Assembly: GCA_003551265.1 (NCBI GenBank)
Contig: PUMG01000092.1
Location: 1 to 23,502 of the forward strand
Direction: 5' to 3'
From: Halovenus sp.
GTDB taxonomy: Archaea; Halobacteriota; Halobacteria; Halobacteriales; Haloarculaceae
Length of the DNA stretch: 23,502 nucleotides
In this document: piece after piece, positions 1 to 7,691 of the stretch
Numbering within the stretch: the first letter of the stretch is position 1
Layout of the letters: each line of letters begins with the position of its first letter
Notes under the pieces: model-generated
The model's database searches: none
The model's input: only the letters and a program-made list of their open reading frames with translations
What the model was told of the DNA's origin: nothing
Translations under genes and position numbers: made by a program

Positions 1-2
1 CT

Positions 3-830
3 CGCGCTGCCAGCGAGACGGGTATCGCGATGGGGCTCGGAAGTCAGCGAGCAGGTCTCGAAATCGACGATGACAGCGTCCTCGAATCCTACACCGTCGT
101 CCGTGATGTCGCACCTGAGGCGTTCATCTACGGAAACCTCGGTGCTGCGCAACTCCGAGAGTACGACCTCGAACTGGTCGAGCGTGCAGTCGAGATGATC
201 GAGGCGGACGCGCTCGCAGTTCACCTGAACTTCCTTCAAGAAGCTGTCCAACCCGAAGGTGATGTCGATGGCCGGAACTGTCTGGTGGCCATCGAGCGAG
301 TCGCTGAGAATCTCTCGGTACCCATCATCGTCAAGGAGACGGGCAACGGTATTTCGGGGACAACTGCCCAGAAGCTAGCAGCCGCAGGCGTTGACGCGAT
401 CGATGTCGCTGGAAAAGGCGGCACGACGTGGTCCGGAATCGAAGCCTACCGCGCAGCAGCGGCGAACGAACCGCGACAGAAACGAATCGGAACGCTGTTT
501 CGAGCGTGGGGAATCCCAACTGCTGCAAGCACAATCGAGTGTGTCGCCGAACACAACTGCGTGGTTGCGAGTGGCGGTGTCCGAACGGGACTGGATGTGG
601 CAAAAGCGATTGCACTCGGTGCCCGTGCCGGCGGGTTGGCAAAACCGTTCCTGCAACCGGCTACGGAGGGGTCGGACGCCGTCGCTGAACTGGTTGGAGA
701 CCTGGTTGCCGAGTTGCAGACCGCAATGTTCGTCACCGGGTCGGGGTCGATTGCAGAGCTGCAACAGACGGAGTACGTTCTCCAGGGCGAAACCCGCGAA
801 TACGTCGCACAACGAGCCACCGGAGAGTAG
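3..830 (+). CDS. fni: Type 2 isopentenyl-diphosphate delta-isomerase, 3' part (5' end outside window)
   Basis: FMN- and NADPH-dependent enzyme that interconverts isopentenyl and dimethylallyl diphosphate, the building blocks of archaeal isoprenoid lipids; cytosolic. The frame is already open at base 3 and reads into [11 protein letters not shown], a conserved segment of the family, so the ATG at base 30 is internal and I estimate that about 60-70 N-terminal residues are missing. Visible family motifs: [14 protein letters not shown] (the Gln-Glu involved in catalysis and metal binding), VKETGNGIS, the phosphate/FMN loop [11 protein letters not shown], and [19 protein letters not shown] near the C-terminus. 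The TIM-barrel end and C-terminus are complete, stopping at a TAG. No neighbour in the window belongs to the mevalonate pathway. The identification is firm; only the missing start is uncertain. Confidence 0.93.
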   Translation, partial: RAASETGIAMGLGSQRAGLEIDDDSVLESYTVVRDVAPEAFIYGNLGAAQLREYDLELVERAVEMIEADALAVHLNFLQEAVQPEGDVDGRNCLVAIERVAENLSVPIIVKETGNGISGTTAQKLAAAGVDAIDVAGKGGTTWSGIEAYRAAAANEPRQKRIGTLFRAWGIPTAASTIECVAEHNCVVASGGVRTGLDVAKAIALGARAGGLAKPFLQPATEGSDAVAELVGDLVAELQTAMFVTGSGSIAELQQTEYVLQGETREYVAQRATGE

Positions 831-840
831 CAGTCAGAAC

Positions 841-855
841 GACTCTCGGAGAGTC
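841..855 (+). terminator. Possible terminator hairpin or palindromic site after fni
   Basis: A perfect inverted repeat, GACTCTC-G-GAGAGTC, lies ten bases after the isomerase stop codon. As a hairpin it would need to open several central pairs to form a loop, so it could equally be a protein-binding palindrome. No oligo-T tract follows. The rest of the gap to base 1088 holds no gene I can support, only the promoter of the next gene. Confidence 0.3.
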
Positions 856-1060
856 ATGATTGTGCTTCAGGCACCCCCTGAACCAGCCATCGCAATTGTG
901 CCAGAGCCGATGGCGTCCGACAATTCAACAGACCCACCCGGACGAGACCCCGTTACACTTCTGAGAACCAAATCGATGAGCGCAGACCGCGATAGTGCTG
1001 ATTTGCGACGGCAGGGCTTTATCAAATCACGTTCGGGTGGATAGTGCTGCACAAAATAGC

Positions 1061-1066
1061 TTTAAC
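1061..1066 (+). promoter_or_regulatory. TATA box for the small membrane protein gene
   Basis: TTTAAC is centred about 26 bases before the ATG at 1089, the expected distance for a leaderless haloarchaeal transcript, and so supports that start. A second TATA-like sequence (CTTTATC, 1017-1023) sits about 24 bases before an in-frame GTG at 1044, which would add 15 residues; I consider it less likely. Confidence 0.5.
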
Positions 1067-1088
1067 ATTGGACATCCTCTCGACACGT

Positions 1089-1517
1089 ATGGCTTCCTCG
1101 ATGCCTGTTCGCAGTCTGTCACCAGCGTGGAAATTCGCGCTCATCGGCACGGTGGTCTCTATTCCGATTACGGTCGTGCTGAATTGGCTGCCAGACCAGA
1201 TTGCACAGGCCGATTTCGGCGCTGCAATATTCGTCTTTGGAGCGTTCGCCGCAGGGTTCGTCGCCGCCGTGTACTCGTCAGACCCAGGCGCTGCCGGAGT
1301 CCGAACTGGATTCATCGGTGCGCTCGTCGGCATAGGGATAACCACCACGACAGCAGGGATGACCGTGACATCGTCGACCGCCACAGGCGTGTTTTTCCTC
1401 TTCGGCTCGGGACTGCTGTTAGTCGTTGCATCCCTTTTTGGGTTGTTCTTCGGTCGGATTGGTGGCTGGGTAGCAAACGCTGTCGAGGTTTCATCGACAC
1501 CCACTGCAGACGCCTGA
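1089..1517 (+). CDS. Small membrane protein, DUF5518-like
   Basis: A 142-residue integral membrane protein of unknown function. After a short N-terminus it has four hydrophobic segments (roughly residues 12-33, 40-61, 72-93 and 101-125) rich in Gly, Ala and Val, then a short polar tail. The small-residue packing and the pattern FGAFAAGFVAA...GVRTGFIGALVG match what I remember of the haloarchaeal DUF5518 family; this is recall, not a search result. The ATG at 1089 is chosen because a TATA box lies about 26 bases before it and the polar N-terminus then leads straight into the first membrane segment; a GTG at 1044 is the alternative. The gene stands alone and its neighbours give no hint of a role. 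Confidence 0.72.
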   Translation: MASSMPVRSLSPAWKFALIGTVVSIPITVVLNWLPDQIAQADFGAAIFVFGAFAAGFVAAVYSSDPGAAGVRTGFIGALVGIGITTTTAGMTVTSSTATGVFFLFGSGLLLVVASLFGLFFGRIGGWVANAVEVSSTPTADA

Positions 1518-1558
1518 TAGCGAGAACTCTATGATGACGTACGATAGTCCCTCTAGCT

Positions 1559-2281
1559 ATGGACCTCTCTCGTGCCACCTGGACGGATATCGACGCAGTT
1601 GAGACGAATCTTGCTGTCCTTCCGGTCGGAAGCACCGAACAGCACGGCCCACACGCCCCACTCGGAACCGACGTGTTGAACGCGACTGCTGTTGCCGAGG
1701 CGGGAGTCGACCGATTCGAGGACGTCGTTCTCGCTCCCACGATACCAATCGGCGTGGCGGCCGAACACCGACAGTTTCCGGGAACGCTGTGGGTGAGCGA
1801 AGACACGTTCCGAGCGTACGTGGGCGAGACAATCGAGAGTCTGGCGAGTCACGGCTTCGACCGCGTCGTCGTCGTCAACGGCCACGGCGGGAACGTCGAC
1901 GCTCTTCGTGAGGTCTGTGGAAGAGTCGTCCGAGACGAGTGTGCCTACGCAGTTTCGTTCACGTGGTTCGACGCGGTCGACTACGACGACCTCCCTGTCG
2001 GGATGGGCCACGGTGGGCCGGTCGAAACCAGCCTCCTGCGACACTGCCATCCGGACACCGTTCACACCGACCGCCTCGAAGCCGCTGGTGAAGGTGCCAG
2101 TGAGGGCTGGGGAGAGTGGTGTTCCGGCGTCAACCTCGCGTACGACACAGCCGAGTTCACCGACAACGGCGTCGTTGGCGACCCGCGTAAGAGCTCTCCG
2201 GAACTCGGGGAACAACTGCTCGACACCGCGGCGACGGCGCTCGTCGACCTGCTCGCGGCGGTGCGTGAGCGAGAGCTGTGA
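1559..2281 (+). CDS. Creatininase-superfamily amidohydrolase (ArfB/MftE-like)
   Basis: A 240-residue metal-dependent amidohydrolase, close to the family's usual length. The N-terminal motif LPVGSTEQHGPHAPLGTD supplies the predicted metal ligands Glu27, His29 and Asp38. NGHGGN (His109) and GHGGPVETS (His151, Glu156) complete the site. True creatininase has NGHYEN at the third motif; the HGGN form is that of archaeal ArfB (formylamino-pyrimidine deformylase of flavin/F420 synthesis) and mycofactocin MftE, so creatinine is an unlikely substrate. The usual GHAGE is changed to GHGGP here. Haloarchaea make F420 and flavins, so an ArfB role is plausible, but no pathway gene lies alongside. The start follows a short gap after the membrane protein; the stop faces the DUF5790-like gene tail to tail, 21 bases away. 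Confidence 0.85.
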   Translation: MDLSRATWTDIDAVETNLAVLPVGSTEQHGPHAPLGTDVLNATAVAEAGVDRFEDVVLAPTIPIGVAAEHRQFPGTLWVSEDTFRAYVGETIESLASHGFDRVVVVNGHGGNVDALREVCGRVVRDECAYAVSFTWFDAVDYDDLPVGMGHGGPVETSLLRHCHPDTVHTDRLEAAGEGASEGWGEWCSGVNLAYDTAEFTDNGVVGDPRKSSPELGEQLLDTAATALVDLLAAVREREL

Positions 2282-2302
2282 AAATCCGCAGACGCTCGCT
2301 CG

Positions 2303-2710
2303 TCAGTTCTCTTCGTCCGCTGCTTCGGCGTCTTCGAGCGCGCTTTTGAGCTGTGGGACCGTGCTGGCGAGTTCGCCGACCTGTTCGTGGGTCTCTTCGA
2401 CCTCGACGATGAGTGCTTCGACCGCTTCGATTTCCTCGGCGAGTCCCTCGCTGTCTTCGAACGCATCGGCTTTTGTTCCCATCGTGAACCACTTCTTGGC
2501 ATCCCGCAGATGGTCGCGAGCGTTACCGACGTCGAGCGCCGACCGGAGCGCGTTGAGGACACCCAGCGTGTTGTCCGCCTCGACCTCCCAGACGTCGTCG
2601 GCAGCAGGCAGCGATGCCTGCGCCGCTTCGAGCGATTCTTCGACGTCCTCGCGCATCTCGGAGGCCGCCTCTGTGAACAGTTCGTCGTCGTCGAGTGTCG
2701 CTTGCGTCAT
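2303..2710 (-). CDS. Small acidic coiled-coil protein, DUF5790-like
   Basis: A 135-residue, very acidic soluble protein (theoretical pI clearly low) that is almost wholly helical, beginning MTQATLDDDELF. The core ADNTLGVLNALRSALDVG followed by ARDHLRDAKKWFTMG matches what I recall of the haloarchaea-specific DUF5790 family, whose function is unknown. The C-terminal half shows a heptad-like pattern of Glu, Val, Ile and Leu suggestive of a coiled coil. The frame is open 37 codons further upstream, but that part is basic and aromatic, unlike the rest, and would overlap the TATA box; the ATG at 2710 has a TTTTAA box about 28 bases upstream. Transcribed divergently from the epimerase gene. Confidence 0.8.
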   Translation of the reverse strand: MTQATLDDDELFTEAASEMREDVEESLEAAQASLPAADDVWEVEADNTLGVLNALRSALDVGNARDHLRDAKKWFTMGTKADAFEDSEGLAEEIEAVEALIVEVEETHEQVGELASTVPQLKSALEDAEAADEEN

Positions 2711-2735
2711 GGATGAGGGTTCGATGCGGGCAGGG

Positions 2736-2741
2736 TTAAAA
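2736..2741 (-). promoter_or_regulatory. TATA box for the DUF5790-like gene
   Basis: TTTTAA on the minus strand lies 26-31 bases before the ATG at 2710, fitting a leaderless transcript. The rest of this divergent region (2742-2829) holds a short GTGAAA direct repeat (about 2749-2767) and only a weak TATA candidate, CACTAACC (about 2798-2805), for the epimerase. Confidence 0.5.
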
Positions 2742-2829
2742 GGGAGCCTGAAAGTGAAAGTGAAAATACGACACCTGACACCGGAGAGAGACCGATGCAC
2801 TAACCACGGATGCGAACGCACGGCCTTAC

Positions 2830-3792
2830 ATGGGAAATAGCACTGTACTCGTCACAGGTGGTACCGGCTTTATCGGCTCGTACATGGTCGCAGACCTGCT
2901 CGAACAGGGCCACGATGTCGTCGCGTACGACATCTCGACCGACACCGAGATTCTCGAACAGCTCGGTGTCGCAGAGGAGACGACCGTTCGGCGGGGTGAC
3001 CTCGCCGACCCGACCGACGTGATTCGAGCGGTCAAAGAGACAGAGACGACACACATCGTCCACCTCGCCGCGCTGTTGACGACGACAGCACGTGCGAACC
3101 CGCGTGCCGCAGCGGAGGTCAACGTGATGGGGACGAACAACGTTTTCGAGGCCGCACGTACGCTCGACGACCAGGTCGAACGCGTCGCGTGGGCGTCCTC
3201 AGCGGCGGTCTACGCACCGCCACACAACTACGACGCCGAGTGGGTCGACGAGGACGAACTGGTCTACCCCGACACACTGTATGGCGCGACCAAGGAGTAC
3301 AACGAACACCAGGCCCGAATCTACCACGAAGAGTACGGTCTCGACCACGTCGGGCTTCGACCCACCGTTGCGTACGGTCCCTACCGCGAGACGGGCGGGT
3401 CGGCGTTCCTCGCGAACATCATCGAAAAGCCCGCACTCGGCGAGTCCTACAGCGTCGAGTACGGCGACCAGGCAATCGACTGGCAACACGTCGAGGACAT
3501 CGCCCAGTCGTTCCGACAGGCAGCGTTCACGCCCGAAGAAGACCTCACCCAGCGCATCTACAACGTCCGGGGCGTGCTCGCGACGGTGCGCGAGGCTGCC
3601 GAGACGGTCGAGAACATCATCCCCGACGCCGACATCAACGTCTCCGACGAGGGCGAACTCCCGTGGACACAGAACCTCGACATGACGAAGGCGAATGAGG
3701 ACCTCGGCTACGAACCTGTCTACGACCTCGAAACCGGTTTCCGAAAGTACATCAACGTGCTGCGTGAGGATGCGGGTCTCGACCCTGTCTAG
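2830..3792 (+). CDS. NAD-dependent epimerase/dehydratase (extended SDR)
   Basis: A 320-residue extended short-chain dehydrogenase/reductase of the sugar-nucleotide epimerase/dehydratase type. The Rossmann dinucleotide loop GGTGFIG is at residues 10-16, an acidic residue (Asp34) ends beta-2 as expected for NAD preference, DL at 57-58 and HLAAL at 78-82 mark the nucleotide pocket, and the active site is Ser123/124 with Tyr151-x-x-x-Lys155 (YGATK). NVMGTNN and RPTVAYGP are also typical. Substrate cannot be told: UDP-glucose 4-epimerases, nucleotide-sugar dehydratases and related non-sugar reductases share this pattern. It ends 107 bases before the BMP-type transporter genes in the same direction, and that gap contains the transporter's own promoter, so co-regulation is possible but not shown. 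Confidence 0.88.
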   Translation: MGNSTVLVTGGTGFIGSYMVADLLEQGHDVVAYDISTDTEILEQLGVAEETTVRRGDLADPTDVIRAVKETETTHIVHLAALLTTTARANPRAAAEVNVMGTNNVFEAARTLDDQVERVAWASSAAVYAPPHNYDAEWVDEDELVYPDTLYGATKEYNEHQARIYHEEYGLDHVGLRPTVAYGPYRETGGSAFLANIIEKPALGESYSVEYGDQAIDWQHVEDIAQSFRQAAFTPEEDLTQRIYNVRGVLATVREAAETVENIIPDADINVSDEGELPWTQNLDMTKANEDLGYEPVYDLETGFRKYINVLREDAGLDPV

Positions 3793-3864
3793 GGAGTCGA
3801 CACCGCATCACTGTAATAACGATACGTCCGAGAGACCCACGACTGTCTCGTTGACGAGTGGAAA

Positions 3865-3873
3865 CTTATATTT
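3865..3873 (+). promoter_or_regulatory. TATA box of the BMP-type transporter operon
   Basis: CTTATATTT is centred about 30 bases before the ATG at 3900. It overlaps the codons that an alternative start at 3858 would use, which argues for 3900 and a leaderless or nearly leaderless mRNA. A 5-bp inverted repeat (GAGAC 3832-3836, GTCTC 3845-3849) just upstream could be a weak operator. Confidence 0.6.
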
Positions 3874-3899
3874 CATCCCGACAGAACTGTTCGCCTGTG

Positions 3900-4952
3900 A
3901 TGTTACGGCGTAATATTCTCAAAGCAGGTGCAGTGGGGCTCACTGTCAGCGTCGCGGGGTGTATCTCGGGTGGAGATGACGACGACAGCGGTGGGGGAAC
4001 GAACATCGGTCTTATTTACGGGAGAGGGGGAACCGGAGACCAGTCGTTCAACGACGCCGCCCACAGAGGCATCGAACAGGCCGTCGAGGAGTTCGACATC
4101 AGCTACGACGACGCAGGTCCCCAGAGCAGCGGGGATTTCGGCGAGTTCCAGAGCCAGTATGCTCGCTCGACGGACCCGGACTACGACCTCGTCATCTGCC
4201 TGGGCTTCGAACACGTCTCACCGTTAGAGGACAACGCCGACGAGTACGAAGACCAGCAGTGGGCGCTGCTTGACGACGTCCTCGACAGGCCAAACGTCGA
4301 GAGCTGGGTGTACGCCGAGCAACACGGCGCGTACATGGCGGGCGAGGTCGCCGCGAAGCTCTCCTCACAGGAGTTCGCCGCAGGGGCTGCAGAGACCAAC
4401 CCCGACGAGAAGACGCTCGGATTCGTCGGTGGTGCCGAAGTGCCTGTCGTCCAGGCGTTCGAGGCTGGCTTTCGCGCCGGTGCACAGAGCGTCGACGAGG
4501 AGTTCGAGGTGCGCTCGAGCTACGTCGGCGGGTTAGACAGTCCCGGCGACGTCGAGGAGGCAGCCATCTCGATGATAGACAGCGGGGCCGACGTTTTGCT
4601 CCACGGGGCCGGTGCGGGCGGCTCCGGGCTGTTCCAGGCCTGCCAGGACCGCGGCCGATTCGCCATGGGAGCTGACAGCCGCCAGTCTGAAACCGCTCCG
4701 GAGTTCTCCGACGTCATCCTGGGCAGTATCATGAAAGGCGTCGACGCGAGCGTCGTCAGCGCGGTTGAACGCGTCATCGAGGGCGAGTACGAGGGTGGCG
4801 AAACGTTCGAACTCGGCGTCGGCGAGGACGGCGTCGAACTGCTCTGGGGCGTCGACATCGGCGACGACATCCCACAGGATATCAGAGACGGAGCAGACGA
4901 GACTGCACAGGCCATCGCCGACGGCGACATCGACGTACCGAGAACGCCCTGA
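3900..4952 (+). CDS. BMP-family ABC transporter substrate-binding lipoprotein
   Basis: A 350-residue binding protein of the BMP/PnrA-like family, which in characterised members captures nucleosides or purines for import. The N-terminus MLRRNILKAG is a twin-arginine signal, and VAGC puts the predicted lipid-anchored cysteine at residue 21, followed by a Gly/Asp-rich tether; it should sit on the outer face of the membrane. The family pattern is seen in GLIYGRGGTGDQSFND at the start of the mature domain, then CLGFEH, EQHGAYMAGEVAA and GFVGG. DVLLHGAGAGGSG marks the second lobe. It is the first gene of a four-gene importer operon. Substrate is inferred only from family; haloarchaeal members are variously annotated as sugar or nucleoside binders. 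Confidence 0.9.
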   Translation: MLRRNILKAGAVGLTVSVAGCISGGDDDDSGGGTNIGLIYGRGGTGDQSFNDAAHRGIEQAVEEFDISYDDAGPQSSGDFGEFQSQYARSTDPDYDLVICLGFEHVSPLEDNADEYEDQQWALLDDVLDRPNVESWVYAEQHGAYMAGEVAAKLSSQEFAAGAAETNPDEKTLGFVGGAEVPVVQAFEAGFRAGAQSVDEEFEVRSSYVGGLDSPGDVEEAAISMIDSGADVLLHGAGAGGSGLFQACQDRGRFAMGADSRQSETAPEFSDVILGSIMKGVDASVVSAVERVIEGEYEGGETFELGVGEDGVELLWGVDIGDDIPQDIRDGADETAQAIADGDIDVPRTP

Positions 4953-4959
4953 GCGTGGC

Positions 4960-6513
4960 ATGAGCACTGCAGTTCAGCTCGAAGGGATCACGAAACGCTT
5001 TCCAGGTGGCGTTCTGGCCAACGACGACGTCGACCTGACGGTTGAGCACGGGACGGTCCACGCTCTCCTCGGCGAGAACGGTGCCGGGAAGACGACGCTG
5101 ATGAACGTGCTGTATGGGCTGTACGAGCCGACGGCGGGAACAGTTCGCCTCGACGGTGACGCCGTCTCTTTCGAGACGCCACAGGACGCCATCCAGCGGG
5201 GTGTCGGTATGATACACCAGCACTTCACGCTGGTCAGGCCCATGACGGTTCTGGAGAACGTCGCACTGGGATGGGAGCCGGTCAAATACGGCGGTCTCAC
5301 CATCGACGAGGCCACCATCGAAGAGGAACTCCGGGAGCTGAGCGAGCGCTACGGCTTCGGTATCAGCGAGCACATCCATACGCCGGTCGAGGAGCTGAGC
5401 GTCGGTACCCAGCAGCGCGTCGAAATTGTCAAAACGCTGTATAGGGGAGCAGATGTGTTCATCTTCGACGAGCCGACGGCGGTGTTGACCCCACAGGAGA
5501 GCGAGGAGCTGTTCGGTGTCTTCGACGAACTCATCGACCAGGGCAAGACGCTCATCTTCATCACCCACAAGCTCAACGAGGCGCTGACGGTGGCAGACAG
5601 AATCACCGTCCTGCGCGATGGGCGCACAGTCGAGACGTTCGACACCGAGGGTGCAACCACCCAGGAACTTGCCCGAAAGATGGTCGGCCGGGACGTGCTG
5701 TTGCGCGTCGAGGGCCGCGAGAGAGACCAGGGCGACCCCCGGCTGGTGGTCGACTCGCTGTCAGTCCGAACCAACCAGGGGCTTCCAGCGGTCGACGGTG
5801 TCGACCTGACCGTCCGTGGCGGGGAGATATTCGGCGTCGCCGGTGTCGACGGGAACGGACAGACTGAACTTGTGGAGGCGGTGACCGGTCTCCGTGATGT
5901 GGAGTCAGGAACGGTTGCGTTCGACGGGACGGACGTCACCGGTCTCTCGCGTCGGGAACGGATGAACCGTGGGCTGGCGTACATCCCCGGTGAGCGCCAG
6001 GAGCAAGCGCTCGTCATGGCGTTCGACCTGACGCAGAACGCCGTTCTGGGGAGCCAACACCGCGAGGAGTTTCGTGACGGCCGTCAGATAGACTGGGAAA
6101 GGGTGCGCGCTCACACAGCCGAGATTATCGACACCTACGACGTCCGGCCGCCGGACCCGACGGTGCTCGCCCGGTCGCTGTCGGGCGGCAATCAGCAGAA
6201 GTTCGTCGTGGGTCGGGAGTTTCTGCGCGACCCGGACATCGTGGTTGCGGCCCACCCGACCCGGGGCGTCGACGTCGGCAGCATGGAGTTCATCCACGAA
6301 CAGCTCATCGAGATGAGCGAGCGGGGAGCCGCGGTGTTGCTCGTCTCGGCCTCGCTCGACGAGGTGACCAGTCTCGCCGACCGCATCGGCGTCATGTACG
6401 ACGGGCAGTTCGTCGACGTCGTCGAACCCGACGCGGTGACCAAGACCGAACTTGGACTCCTGATGGCTGGTCAGCACCCGGACGAACCCGATGTCTGCCG
6501 GGAGGAACGATGA
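4960..6513 (+). CDS. ABC transporter ATP-binding protein, double domain, BMP/nucleoside-type
   Basis: A 517-residue cytoplasmic ATPase with two ABC domains in one chain, as in the RbsA/YufO-type importers. Domain 1 is intact: Walker A GENGAGKT at 38-45, Q-loop IHQHF near 85-89, signature LSVGTQQ at 146-152, Walker B FIFDEP at 167-172 and switch THK near 202. Domain 2 is degenerate in the family's usual way: GVDGNGQT at 295-302 lacks the Walker lysine, signature LSGGNQQ at 407-413 is good, and the Walker B region reads AAHPTRGVD in place of LDEP. One composite ATP site is therefore likely active. The ATG at 4960 follows the lipoprotein stop by seven bases; the frame is open much further upstream, but that part overlaps the lipoprotein gene. 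Confidence 0.92.
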   Translation: MSTAVQLEGITKRFPGGVLANDDVDLTVEHGTVHALLGENGAGKTTLMNVLYGLYEPTAGTVRLDGDAVSFETPQDAIQRGVGMIHQHFTLVRPMTVLENVALGWEPVKYGGLTIDEATIEEELRELSERYGFGISEHIHTPVEELSVGTQQRVEIVKTLYRGADVFIFDEPTAVLTPQESEELFGVFDELIDQGKTLIFITHKLNEALTVADRITVLRDGRTVETFDTEGATTQELARKMVGRDVLLRVEGRERDQGDPRLVVDSLSVRTNQGLPAVDGVDLTVRGGEIFGVAGVDGNGQTELVEAVTGLRDVESGTVAFDGTDVTGLSRRERMNRGLAYIPGERQEQALVMAFDLTQNAVLGSQHREEFRDGRQIDWERVRAHTAEIIDTYDVRPPDPTVLARSLSGGNQQKFVVGREFLRDPDIVVAAHPTRGVDVGSMEFIHEQLIEMSERGAAVLLVSASLDEVTSLADRIGVMYDGQFVDVVEPDAVTKTELGLLMAGQHPDEPDVCREER

Positions 6514-7691
6514 GAGAGCGCATCGAGTGGCTCTTCGGTGTCGTGCTACGGTTTTCTGCCGCCGAGCGGGTGCTGGTGAGTCTGTCGGCGGTCGTTTTCG
6601 CCATCTTCGTCGGTGGAGTCGTCGTCCTCGTGGCAGGCTATGCGGCTTCCTGTGAGTCAGCGGCGCTGTACATACTCGGCGCACCCGTCTGTTACAACCC
6701 GGTCGAGGTGTATCTGGTCATGCTGGAGGGGTCGTTCGGGGACAGTTTCAGCCTCGCGGCAACCCTGCAGTGGACGACACTCCTGCTGTTTACAGGGTTG
6801 AGCTTTGCCATTCCCTACAGGGCAGGGCTGTTCAACATCGGGGCACAGGGCCAGTTCATCCTTGGCTCGCTGGCGACGACGGTCACACTGCTCTGGCTGG
6901 CCGACCTCGCCCCATCCGGCCTCGCTGGGACGCTCGTACTCGTCCCAGTCGGTCTGTTCGCCGGGACCCTCGTCGGCGCTCTCTACGGGCTTTTGCCGGG
7001 GTATCTCAAGGTGCGTTTCGAGATGAACGAGGTTATCACGACGCTGCTGTTGAGTTTCATCGCTGCTGACCTCGCGTTCGTGGCCGTGGACCGCTTTTTC
7101 ACGACTGACGACATCCAGGGGACTGTTACCGACCGAATTCCCGAGGAGGCGACGTTCTCACCGCTCGTATTCCCCAGTTCGACCGACTTCTCGTTGCCCG
7201 TGTTCGTCTTCGCACTGGTCGTCGTGGCGGGCTGTTACTGGCTGTTGATGCGGACGGCTGTCGGCTACGACATCCGGGCAATGGGTGCCCAGCCAAAGGC
7301 GGCGGTGTTCGGCGGCGCGAGTCAGCGGTTCACGACGCTGTTTTCGATGACCGCCGCTGGCGCGGTCGCGGGCCTGGGTGGCGCAATCTACGTGATGATG
7401 ATACTCGGGCGCTGGCAGACTGGCACACCACCGCTGGGATTCGACGGCATCGCCGTCTCGATTCTCGCTGGCAACAACCCCGCAGGATTGCTCCCTTCGG
7501 GACTGCTTTTCGGCGCGCTCGAAAGCGGCGGCCGCGCGATTCAGTTGCGACTGGGCGTCCCGAGTGAACTCATCGAGGTGTTGCGCGGAATCATCATCCT
7601 GCTCGTCGCCACCCCCGAGCTGTTCCGGCTCCTCGGTGCGCATCTGAACAGACGTGGAATCATCGACGTCGACACTGGGGGGAGCGACTGA
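6510..7691 (+). CDS. ABC transporter permease, BMP/nucleoside-type (first permease)
   Basis: A 393-residue inner-membrane permease of the branched-chain-amino-acid/ribose/nucleoside class (BPD_transp_2). It has about nine to ten hydrophobic segments and the conserved loop GLFNIGAQGQFILGS, which contacts the ATPase side in this class. KVRFEMNEVITTLLLSFIA and the later segment GLGGAIYVM are also typical. Its ATG overlaps the ATPase stop by four bases (ATGA), and a good Shine-Dalgarno sequence, GGAGG at 6501-6505, lies just before it, so translation is probably both coupled and SD-driven. It pairs with the next gene to form the membrane channel of the importer. Confidence 0.92.
   Translation: MRERIEWLFGVVLRFSAAERVLVSLSAVVFAIFVGGVVVLVAGYAASCESAALYILGAPVCYNPVEVYLVMLEGSFGDSFSLAATLQWTTLLLFTGLSFAIPYRAGLFNIGAQGQFILGSLATTVTLLWLADLAPSGLAGTLVLVPVGLFAGTLVGALYGLLPGYLKVRFEMNEVITTLLLSFIAADLAFVAVDRFFTTDDIQGTVTDRIPEEATFSPLVFPSSTDFSLPVFVFALVVVAGCYWLLMRTAVGYDIRAMGAQPKAAVFGGASQRFTTLFSMTAAGAVAGLGGAIYVMMILGRWQTGTPPLGFDGIAVSILAGNNPAGLLPSGLLFGALESGGRAIQLRLGVPSELIEVLRGIIILLVATPELFRLLGAHLNRRGIIDVDTGGSD

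Noticed and set aside
391..1044. 217-codon open frame overlapping the isomerase
   Set aside because: Arg/Ser-rich shadow frame of fni with no motif; most of it lies inside the isomerase gene.
1559..2281. Creatinine pathway linking this creatininase-family gene with the creatinase-like gene at 17976
   Set aside because: The motifs here are ArfB/MftE-like rather than creatininase, and the genes are more than 15 kb apart with unrelated genes between.
2711..2821. N-terminal extension of the DUF5790-like protein
   Set aside because: Basic and aromatic composition, overlap with the TATA box, and a better ATG at 2710.
3858..3899. ATG at 3858 as start of the BMP lipoprotein
   Set aside because: It falls on the TATA box and would bury the twin-arginine signal behind 14 residues; the ATG at 3900 fits both promoter and signal.
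4765..4959. Upstream extension of the BMP-type ATPase frame
   Set aside because: It overlaps the end of the binding lipoprotein gene and encodes Ser/Thr/Arg-rich sequence unlike the ATPase family; the ATG at 4960 directly precedes the ABC domain.
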